A stretch of 64,000 bases of DNA, taken from NCBI GenBank assembly GCA_029255685.2, contig CM055316.2, forward strand, positions 67,471,237 to 67,535,236, read 5' to 3'. Below the pieces are notes generated by a model that saw only the letters and a list, made by a program, of their open reading frames with translations, searched no databases and was not told where the DNA came from. Origin of the DNA: Silene conica. Lineage: Eukaryota; Streptophyta; Magnoliopsida; Caryophyllales; Caryophyllaceae. This document shows, one piece after another, positions 1 to 10,084 of the stretch. The stretch's first letter is position 1, and the number at the start of each line of letters is the position of its first letter. A program made the translations under genes and the position numbers.

Positions 1-1216
1 TGCAAGTTGTGGTTTTTTGGGCCGTCCAGATATGAAAGACTGCCAAAGCCAGTCAAAATGCACCTCTATTTAGAGCTGACTGCAAGTGCCAGACGTGGGT
101 GAGTTCGAGTGTTGGACCTGGATATCTTGTGAAAGAAGCTTTTGTTTGTTTGGAGTAAAATGAAGCTTTGTCTACGTGTTGTTATATCAGCATAGTGTCC
201 TTTCGACATGCAGCCAAAGTAAAGTGTCGGTGTAACGTAGGCTACCACGCCCGATATCCGGGCAGAATATTGGATTTCATCTACTGATGGAATCTTCGCT
301 CTGTGATCTTTTCCAACCCTGTATTTTTCAGAAGGGTGCAGTGAGAAGAGTTAAGTGAATATTCCAAGTAGGAGTGTAATTATTGTACCACCATGGGTGA
401 CTATTATAAATGAGTTTCTTTCTCCATGAAAACCTATGATGAACTCTATCTTTTATCATATTAATTTGTAAAGCACCGTTACATTTCTTACAAGATCGAT
501 GGACAACACCAGGTAGTATTAAGTCTCGGTACTACTTGCTCACATATATTATGTAAGATTTACCATTTTAATGTCTTTACATATTGGATGTGAGAATGTT
601 CACATTTTTCATGTGCTAATTTGCAATTAATTTCTTGATGCATTCACCAAGGGGCAGAGAAATTGATCTCTAACTAAATAATTTGGGTAAAATTGGTCAA
701 ATATGCTAATAAATTTCTAATTAACTTAGACATAGATACCGCACCTGTCATAAAACTAGAGTTTTTCTAATGAGATTATCCGAGTTACATATGACATGTT
801 TCTTGATTACTGAAGGAATAATCTGGATTGACTTGATTATGAATCACTCTTGACTCTTGAGTCTTGATATATGTAATACTATGACAAATAATCAGTTATT
901 TAACATTTTCCAAGTTCCTATTTCTTATACTCTTAATTTTTAAATATAGAATGAAGATTTCATGTATTAAGAACAATAATAACACTAGAAACTTTTCTTC
1001 AATATCCAATACTAAAGTGACAATTCGTATTAACCAACCTGTCACTCTCCACTATCCAGCTTAGATTGACCAAGTATAGCCGAGTCTATTTCAGATGGCC
1101 CGACCAACCCGCCACTTTCCAAACATCGAATTAGGGTCGATTAGGTTGTGCCCAACCATCCCTAAATCAGGCCGCCCTAGCGCAAAAATTGAACCATGAC
1201 CAACTCTAGGTGAAAC
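1..1216. other. Intergenic, no gene seen
   Basis: AT-rich sequence with frequent stops in all frames. No exon with plausible splice sites or family motif was recognised. Bases 1080-1200 contain a GC-richer stretch with repeated gacc/ccaac words that looks like decayed repeat sequence next to the hAT-like element that follows. Confidence 0.5.
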
Positions 1217-1470
1217 TAGAGCTGATCATCAGTACGGGCTGACCCCTCCCACCTCCCCTCCCTGGCCTGACCCGGGGTCACGAAACTCAAACCCAGCTCG
1301 CCCTTGACCGGCCTACTTAAAATATAAAAAAAATTAAAAATTATATAGGCCCATCCTCAAACATAGCCCGAATCAAGTATTTCATAGCCCCGTTCAATCA
1401 AGCCCCTCCGTCCCCTGGCCCAACCCCGGCCTAGCCAAATAGGTCCGAGTTGGGCTCGAAGACAACTCTA
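1217..1470. mobile_element. Non-autonomous hAT-like element (254 bp)
   Basis: The ends are inverted: the left end begins TAGAGCTG and the right end, read on the other strand, begins TAGAGTTG. They are flanked by 8-bp direct repeats, ggtgaaac at 1209-1216 and ggtaaaac at 1471-1478 (one mismatch). An 8-bp target duplication with ends of the form YARRG is typical of hAT transposons. The interior is GC-rich, unlike its surroundings, and resembles the element at 8956-9256. No coding capacity. Confidence 0.7.
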
Positions 1471-1637
1471 GGTAAAACACATAAATCAAGCAATAGTGAA
1501 TTACGTACCAAAAAAAAAAAGGTTGAGAAAACTCAATCTGGTTGGGTGGCTTTGTGGAATCACAAATATCCTAGCTTAAAATCCCATATGCTCCTCCACA
1601 CTCCACTCTATCAAATATTGTTTCAATCTTTGCATTG

Positions 1638-1662
1638 CTCTCTCTCTCTCTCTCTCTCTCTC
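1638..1662. repeat. (CT)n microsatellite
   Basis: About twelve uninterrupted CT dinucleotides, in sequence without a recognisable gene. Confidence 0.9.
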
Positions 1663-2625
1663 GATCACCAACACCAAGGTACATATTCTTGATTATGCAA
1701 ATGTGTTTTCTTCAAAATCTTTGTTTAATCACTTCCCATGCTTTCTTTATTGTCAAGTTAATGTCACTCATGCAATTCTAGACGCAAATTGTTTTTACGG
1801 CTTCATGCATCCCAAACCCCGAGCTTTTCAGTATTAAAACAGCTCTCACAAATAATACGAAAGGTGAACGACTGATTGAGACGGACGGAATATCGTTAAT
1901 CTGTTTATAGATTCATTTAAGTTTTTATTTCTCTGAGAATGTGGTGGATTTTAGGTTAACATGCTCAAGAGTCAAGACTACTAATAATCTATCAAATTCA
2001 TAACAAAATTTTAAGAAAGTTTCAAGTTGAGTTATGTATTCTTAAATTAACTGTTGGAAATACAACACTCAACTTTAGTTTAAGACTTTCGGCGAGTTTT
2101 GACCCATTTTATTGGAAATTTTAATTGAAATTATCCAATGAATGGATACGTGTCATTCTTTTTTGTAAAAAAAGAGGTGACGTGAAAAAGTAGAGTATGA
2201 GGTGAGCGTGACGAATAATGTATAAAGCGTGAGTTGATTCTAAGATGAGTTGAACAATAAAGATATAATGAAAGTGAGCGAAAAACTGATATGAGTAGCA
2301 ATAATCTTAGCTTTAGTACTAGTGGCTTAGCATTATAGCATTTGTAACCTTTAATCTGTTCATATATTCATGGGTTTACCGTAGTCATTTCCACATTGGT
2401 TGGATAGGAAAGGTGGGGAAGAGAGAAAAAGAGACGATTGGTGTTTCATTTGTCTCTTAATTTGTCCAATGAGGAATGTCTCTATTGATTCGCGACGCTG
2501 TTAATCGACTTCTTTAACATTATTCTATTGTGTGATTAAGCCCCGTAAGTTCAAATCGTAGTAATTAGACCATTTCCCTTGATTACCCTCTACCAAACAA
2601 AGGGTAAGTGATAGGCAGACTTTAG
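1663..2625. other. Intergenic, no gene seen
   Basis: AT-rich, no recognisable exon. It ends at the left breakpoint of the tandem duplication and could hold upstream control sequence of VDR copy A, but nothing specific can be assigned. Confidence 0.4.
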
Positions 2626-3463
2626 AACTGTATTTTAGGTACCTTGAGCAGTGGAGTGTAATAAAGAAACTGATACGATTGTGGGCATTCCATTTTCTTG
2701 CCAAATAATGTTCAAACAACTATTACTGTCACGTATCAGACCTCATATCTGACCATTTTCGAATCAACATTTCCGCGTCATTGTGGTTCATTGAGTGTCA
2801 AATAGTTAATCCTATGCCATTTCGAATTTGATTTGTACTTGTGTTGATTGGCTCTGATATATGTTTCATCTGTTTCTGCTGCTATTAACGATTTCTTTTC
2901 TAAGTTCTAAGGTGGTTGATTGCTGACAGTACTCGAGGGATATCTTAACATGAGTAGTTTAATAAAGCGGTATGTCCTTATACATTTTCTCGTTGACATG
3001 TGATGCTGCTTTCATTTGACATGGAGAGGATCACTGTGCCAATGCGGACTTTTGTTGGCATGACTGCATCACATCAGTCAATACCATTAAGCCATTGTCA
3101 TTACTCGTTAGTTTCCGTTAATTGTTTCTGTAATATTCAGCTACGTTAAGTCGGTAATCTTTTCAGCATCTCTAAATTTCCGTGATTGGATTTTATCTGT
3201 TTTAACACACTTCTACTATGAGATAGACAGAAATGTAATACTAACATGACATAGTGTGTTTTGATTTACTACTTGACCATTTTTGTTGTGTGAAATACTT
3301 AAATGTGCAGAATATGAAACTGCTGTATTTTCTATAACTGATTCTTTTTGTGCTATTTTGTTTGAATGAAGAGCTAAGAAGTTTCACATGCTCTCGTAAC
3401 TAAAATAGGTATACGATCAGTTGAAGGGCAAGAGAAGCTGGAGTTTAGAAGAAGAAAATTAAG

Positions 3464-5571
3464 ATGGAAACTGGAGCTTCAGGCGTGCTTCACAAAATAA
3501 GTTCTCCGTCATTTATAATCTCCAGAGTTTCATCTTCTTATCCATTACCAATTATTTCAGTGAGGCCCAGCAGATGCAACTCATATCGACCTCACATTGC
3601 TCCGCTTACCCTTATCATGACGCCACAAGTTTCCAGGATTGATGGTGATCGATTCAAAATTTTATCACGCCGAGCCCAAACTCAAGAAAACGGTTCATGT
3701 TTATGTGATTCCGAAGCACAACAGACATCATCTACACTAAACCCTATTAAAATTATAAGCATTTTTGGAGAAGGCAGCGTTAGTCCTCTTCAGTCTGCTC
3801 CTTGGCAAGATGTTCTGCTTCACACGGTAAGTCATTCAAATCTAACCTCATTGGAAGTGCTGGTTTACAAGAGGCAAAGGAAAACATGTTTATTAGAAAT
3901 CTAATATCACGTGAGAAAAAAAATGAGCGGAAATATGGCTAAATATTCATAAAAAAAAAAGACAAAACAGCAACTGCGATACGCATAAATGGATAATTGA
4001 CATTAATTTAAATCAGCTGTTAGGAATATATACATGAAACTATAAAAATACACTGACCCATGACTCAATTGTTCTGCTCTGCAATGATCTTGGCAGTGTA
4101 ACTTCTGAGAATTCACAGTGGATTTCCAGTACCATCTTCATCTTACGGGAAGTTTAGAACTTGCTTTGAACAATTATTAGACAGTTAAAATTGCTAAGCC
4201 ATCTCTTCTATGAGCAGGCAGACAGACTAAAATGGATTGCTTTTCTATGAGCAGGCAGACAGACTAAAATGGATTGATGAAGCGTACGAAATGCGCGTCT
4301 TCCCTGACAATCTTGGTCAAACTGGTGAAATGATGGAGTCAAGCATCAAGGAGGAGATTGGGGACGCGGATATACTGTTGGTGGTTGCTGTTAGAAGACA
4401 AGAAACCTTAAAGTGGATTAAGGATCATGTTCAGAACATTCCTAATGTTATATGCTTTGAGTCTTCCCCTGAACTCGTAAATAAACTAGGAGGAGTCTTT
4501 ATTAAGACAGAAATCAAAGGAGGCTTGTTCAGCAAGTTATTGGACTTCCCAGTATCAGAGGAGGGAAAGAAGAAAACTGAAACTGTGCAGACGGTTACCG
4601 AGGCTTGGGAACGATATAATTCAGATGATATTAGATTTTCAATATTGGTTATAATCAACGCTTATATAAGACCAGTCCCAGTTTTAAAGAATTTACGAGC
4701 AAAAGGGTTCTCTACACTTAGCTGCATGGTTAAGAATTGTGGGCCCCAGGTTCTCAATTGCTTGTTGGATCCCAGTTGTAGACAGGCCCTCCAATGCTTA
4801 AATAAGTGCAGTCCTGTAGATCAGGTATGCAACTATCAGTGCATTGTGTCATATGAAAGTCCACTTCTTGAAGCATTCTCGCTTTGTGTATTACAAAAGC
4901 ATAATTGTTTGCAACTGGATGCAAAAGTCCCCGAGACGCCTTATGTTCCTCCTATGACCATGTTCAGAGGCTCCAAGTTGGATCACGAAATTGCTGAAGA
5001 TCTCTTTGTTGGTTGGTTGGGGAAGTTAGAATGGAGTTGGCGTGTTGTAGCTGGTCAAAACCCAGCTTATGATCAATTTCCTTGCCAATACCAACTCTTT
5101 TACAGAGGAAAGGCCAAAGGCTCATTTTGGTATGAACCTATATTTCAAGTCAAAACTCTAAATGGTGGAATTGTGTGGAGAAGAAGACGATACCGTGTCA
5201 AACGGGGAAAGAATCCAGGGACATTCTTTTTTAGTGTTTTAGACAATGGTGTTGTGTCAAATGAGTCTTGGACAATTGTGGATGTTGCAGATGATCTTAG
5301 CTGGGGGTTGTTTCATTACCATGGAGCTGCTCGAGCGGCAGGACAATCTTACACAGGTGGCGTTTTAGTTAGTTCTGACGGAAGGTACCCCAATGAATCA
5401 GAAAGTCCGAGATTAATTAGTGCTTTAGATAAGTGTGGTATCAAGAAATGGGAGCTATTCACTGTTGACAATTGCTCTTGCTCCAACCCACCACTAGGAA
5501 TCCCTGAAGGTTCAAGCCTGCATTCTAAGATAGAAGTTGCCGAACAAAATCAGATTTCGTCTGGTATATAA
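3464..5571 (+). CDS. VDR: Violaxanthin de-epoxidase-related protein, copy A (2 exons)
   Basis: Exons 3464-3826 and 4255-5571 join in phase 0 and encode about 559 residues. The first 80 or so residues are rich in Ser, Thr, Arg and Pro with few acidic residues, as in a chloroplast transit peptide. From about residue 278 a Cys-rich block follows (SCMVKNCGPQVLNCLLDP, then ALQCLNKCSP), and after it the Trp- and Tyr-rich region characteristic of the VDE family. Plants have a VDE-related protein of this form; its reaction is not established, unlike true VDE, which converts violaxanthin to zeaxanthin in the thylakoid lumen. The acidic C-terminal tail of true VDE is absent. All Cys of copy B are kept. 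The acceptor of the single intron lies in a 37-bp tandem repeat (4211-4284), so two acceptors compete; only the second (exon start 4255) keeps the frame. Upstream, aggtatacgatcag near 3405-3420 looks like the acceptor of a 5'UTR intron. The GH31 relic lies convergent downstream. Confidence 0.88.
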
Positions 5572-6586
5572 AATACTTCTACTTGCATTTGTACTATATA
5601 GTACTTCCTCTGTTCATGGAAAAAATTACCTGGTATGTCTTGTGTAAAAGTTAAGAAACTAGTAAATGGTGGATGAGAATGTAAGTTGAGGAAAGATGTG
5701 GAGTTGCAAATCATAATAACCACAGCTAACCTTTGAAAAAGGAAAGATTCCTGTTAGGCTGGTATAAGTTTATTTATGGACATAGCAAAATGGAACACAG
5801 GAAGTTTATTCGTGAACAGAGGGAGTATTGCATAGGTCATCGAAGGTGTTAAGTTATGTACTACTCTGGCAGATTGGCTCAATAGTGAATTCCAGTTGTC
5901 ACTATAAGCTTCCGATATTGAAGCCCATAGGCTTTGTACAGACTCTATCATTTTAATTTGAGCTATAAGAATTCATTTTACATATCAGAGAATATTCAAA
6001 TCTCTCAAGTTTTTGAGGAAAGTTTCACCGATTACAGATGCAGACTTGACAAATATTGCCGGATAACCTAAAGGAGCTTCTACTCTAGCTTCAGTACCCA
6101 TGCTTGTATATTCTTTACCAGTCCAGATATGTATCCAAGAACAACTTTCTCCCAGAGGAAAGTAGACCTTTGCGTCTCTTTTGCCTTTATCGAGGACAGG
6201 TGTAACTAAGATCTTTGACCCTACCAAGAACTGCTGGTATGTCAACGTCTGAGTATATTCATCTTCTGGATAGTGTAGGAATAAGTGCCGACAGACAATC
6301 CCTTTGCAGAAGTTTCCTGTTTTGAACAACCAGTGTTGAAACATTTAAATTATACTGTATGATTTTACGCTTTGATCTTTTATCACTATATATAATCTGA
6401 CCTTTTCTAGATGAATTCTGTAGAACTTCCAAGCCTTGTACACCTTTGCAAAACGCGCAAAATGTGAGTGTGTCGTGGTTTGCGTAGAATTGAGAGTTGC
6501 AAGATGGTTTATTTTCCTGTTGAAGTGGTTAATAGATTAGAGATTTAGCAAACAATTTATGTAACAATGATTTTGGCTTTGGAGAA

Positions 6587-7420
6587 ACCTCGGCTAATCA
6601 GTCTCCAAGCATTAGTTGTGTAAGAGAACCTCGAGTAGTCCCAGAGCAATCATGGTAAGATATATGAACGCTCATGATTTCACTTCAAAGTAATTGCTGC
6701 TTAGCAACTTACACATATCTGTTTCGCAATATTATGCTTGTGACCACAGATTCCACGAAAACAGCATTGAAAGGGAAATGTTCGCTGAATGCCACTCATT
6801 TTCAGGCAAATGAGGTTAACCATCGGATTCCGATACCCTTTATTATGTTTTCATGGAAACACTTCGATTTATTTGCTCGTTGTTTTACTTTACTTTTTAT
6901 CTTATCAGGTTTTTGCAGATTGACCGACCATCCAAGTACCATTCGACATCCCTGCCAGAACACTTGAGGGACATCCTCGTAAACAATTTCATTGTGGCTC
7001 TAGTTTGACAACCATTGTTAAAGGTTTAACATTCTTACTATCATCTTCTTTTCTCCATATATATGTAAATGCAAAAATGGATAGCTCGACGTGGAGTTTG
7101 GGCCTACAGTCAAGCGAGTTAGTGGGTTTGAGACTGGCCCATGTAATATTTTGAAATGCGTTTTTATTACCCAGCTGTAAGTAATGGACACGTCCTAGAC
7201 TCCTAGGCCAAGTCGTCCATGGTCTTTAATATCAGGGGAATTAGAATTAGATCTGAAAAATAAATGCAAGGAGTATATTATTTGGAAAATGTGGCGTGGA
7301 GCTGTGAACTAGTACTAAAAGTATTTAGGTTAAACTGTTGTCAGTGCGAAGGATATTTTCGTGAAGGTATGTTTGGCGATCCAAGATTCTGGGTACTTGG
7401 TAGGTATAGTTAAGAAAATT
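6587..7420. other. Unit-A-specific sequence replacing GH31 exon 6
   Basis: Units A and B agree up to gattttggctttggag and agree again from aaaatttagcgagttatt. Between these points unit A has about 830 bp unrelated to the roughly 1.1 kb (including exon 6) in unit B. No gene or clear transposon end is visible, and its origin is unknown. Confidence 0.6.
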
Positions 7421-8955
7421 TAGCGAGTTATTTTGCTTTATTCCATCATAAAAGAAGCATACCTGAATATAGTGTAGCATCTACTGGTAAGCCTTCGTCA
7501 AAATCAGCCATTCATCCCCTGACTCTATTATTTACCATTTCATGTAGGATCTGCTTGAACCATGGTGCTGTTTCCGGGTGTGTAAGGTCTGACATCCCCA
7601 CATCAAATGCTGTATTAGGTACCATTTATGGCTCTCCATCCATGTCCTTCACTAAGATGTCCAATTTTTTTGCTTCCTCAAATAAGTTTCTTATTCTGTT
7701 TAGTTTCTCATCACTCTGCCCAAAATCATTCATCGAATTACATAACCTTTTTTAAATAAAATGGATGATTTTGTTATTGTAGCTTGCTTAGAAATCCCGT
7801 AGAAGCATCTTACTGGAGCTAAACATGGGATTCAATAACTCATCACGTTGTTATGCTGGCTGTTGAGATCTTTACCTAGCTGCCTCCGTCCTCTGTATCT
7901 TATTGTGTCTACCTCCTAGTTCCACCATAGCTGTGATCCAACTAGTGTCTCTCTTTGGCCTACCCAATTCTGAATTATTCTCAGCAAGTCACTCGCATCA
8001 AGAGACATAGACTATACTAAACCATGCTGAAATGTCATTTTTTCTTCAATATTTTTAATTTAGATCCAAATAATCTGTTGACAAGACACTCCTCACACGA
8101 CACTAAGGGGCTTTATTTTCACGAAAAACATGATTTTTTCCTCAAAATATCCCCATGTGACCTATCTTCGATATTTTATAAACCTTGCATACGTGTCCAA
8201 CACTCCGTGCTCAGACAACGATATGACACTTCATTCAAGCCAAGTATATGAGTTTTCACAATGTAATGTAATACGACTCACTTTGATGCACATCCGTATC
8301 CCGATACCTTTTATCTTGTCAAAGTATCTTAGTGTCTAGCATTCCTACTTGGAACCGAATTTGAGTAACATAGGTAAATACAGAAGTATAAGTTTAACTA
8401 CACATTGCTGTAGCAAGTTAGTGTTGCAAAGTTTGTGATCGTACTTGTAAACAAAATGATGAAATTAGGACATCATAAGCCTCTTGCCTGTCCCATGTAT
8501 CCCGCACTGCTTGAGTACCACCCTGCATTCCGAGTTCCGACCACTGCCCCTGATATGATCCAGTGAGGTAGCTCTGGTGGTCTTCCTATGCTTTCTGTGC
8601 GATTCTCAATTAGCTCAGTAGGTGAGTTCCCATGCAGTATTACTCCCTCAACTGAATTCCATGTACCTACCAAGTATAAACGAGTTGATCTTGCTCAGGA
8701 CCATTTTAAGCATACAACATAGCCACTATAGCTAGTATTAAATGAAACACATAGCATGAAAAGAGGTCGTCTTAAGCTTTAGAAGGTCTCATATGAGATT
8801 TTGGTTTTTGTTATGTTACTATGACGTCACTTTGCTTTGCTTTGTGTTGTCACACATTTTGTGCTATGACATGACACTTAAGCACCTCCTTTTAGGCCAA
8901 ACTGCCAAAACATGTTTTTTTGTTCACAAATAGTTATGCCACATGCATCTACGCC

Positions 8956-9256
8956 TAGAGCTGGCCATAAGCACGGGCTGACCCGGCCTTCCCCGCCTTG
9001 TTCAGTCTCTCATCACCCCCGCCTCCCCTCCCTGGCGTGGCCTAGGTAAGGAAACTCAAACCCAACCCGCCCTTGACCGGTCTACTTAGTGTAACAAAAA
9101 AATTACATAGGCCCGCCAGCCCTCCCTCGCGTTTGGCCTTGGTCAAACATTCTCCCAGCCAGACCTGGCCAAATCCGTCCCTTTCCATGACCTGGCCCAG
9201 GCCTAGCCTAATGAGCCCGACCCTTCCCTGTTCATCCTGGCCCGAAGAAAGCTCTG
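8956..9256. mobile_element. Non-autonomous hAT-like element (301 bp)
   Basis: Flanked by an exact 8-bp duplication, tctacgcc at 8948-8955 and 9257-9264. The left end starts TAGAGCTGG and the right end, reversed, starts CAGAGCTTT. Unit B has the unoccupied site near 18830, so the insertion is younger than the duplication, or was lost cleanly from B. It lies within an intron of the GH31 pseudogene. The GC-rich interior is related to the element at 1217-1470. Confidence 0.8.
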
Positions 9257-9298
9257 TCTACGCCTAACATTTGCAGTGAAGTTAAGTCAGAGTAGCAT

Positions 9299-10084
9299 CA
9301 GGGTGGCTGGTCCTAAGTGTCTCGGGGACCTAGGCAAAATGATAGATGGCCCCCTTTAAAAGACATATATTACATAGTTATATAATTAAAAACATATGTT
9401 ATACTATTACATAGCCGTTGCTTATACAAGATAGACTTTAATTATAAAGAAACGAGTTCTATTAGCATTCCGAGATCAGAATTTTAGGATATGAAAATGA
9501 ACAACAACTCTTCTATATGACTGTCTTCTACCATATGGCTGATCCAATAGGAGAATAACTCAAACTCAATATTTAATTTTGTTTACATTTTAATTTTATT
9601 TTGATAGCCTGACATCTTAAGATGAATACGGACATGCTCTTAATCCATTTGTTATTGGTAGTTGAGCCATTTACATATGGGAACATTATTAAGAACAGAC
9701 CGTTTTGCTTCAGACAGCAAGTTCCGTCTGAAACAATAAGACCTCTCACAAATGGAAATCACATGGGTGGTGGGACATCCCCATGTGCTTTCCCACTCAC
9801 TCCCTAAAGGCCTAAATGGGTATTTTGTGAGAGGAAATGATATCCGTCGTCTTATTATTTCAGACGGATCTTGTGGTCTGAAATAAGAATTAGTGTATTA
9901 AAAAATGGAGGGAATACTATATTAACTATTTTATTTGGTTTTTGGGTAATTGGGCTAATCTTATTGATAAATTGGTTCTACGGAACAATTTATGTAAAAT
10001 GAAATGTCATTTTATATGTTTTTTAAGTAATTTTATTGGACATATTATATTGGGCTAGTGTTATGTTAAAAATGGTTTTACGCA
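9299..10084. mobile_element. Composite transposon insertion in unit A
   Basis: About 786 bp with no counterpart in unit B; it replaces about 95 bp there, including the 3' end of GH31 exon 2. The left edge starts CAGGGTGGCTGG followed by gacctaggcaaaatg, resembling a hAT end of the CAGGG type. A second element is nested inside at 9709-9882. No target duplication was found, so the insertion may have come with a deletion. Confidence 0.55.
9709..9882. mobile_element. MITE with 34-bp inverted ends, nested
   Basis: The left arm (ttcagacagcaagttccgtc, continuing to 9745) and the reverse complement of the right arm (9849-9882) share about 85% of bases over 34 positions. No coding capacity. Elements with similar ccgtc/gacgg words occur near 24028 and 51080. 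Confidence 0.6.

Noticed and set aside
3827..3904. Continuation of VDR exon 1 frame into the intron
   Set aside because: A clear donor (cacacg|gtaagt) precedes it, and the extension is not conserved between the two copies.
4237..4254. Open frame starting Met-Leu-Phe-Tyr-Glu upstream of VDR exon 2, as a separate gene start
   Set aside because: These codons belong to the duplicated 3' splice-site region. The real start is in exon 1 at 3464, as in copy B where no such Met exists.
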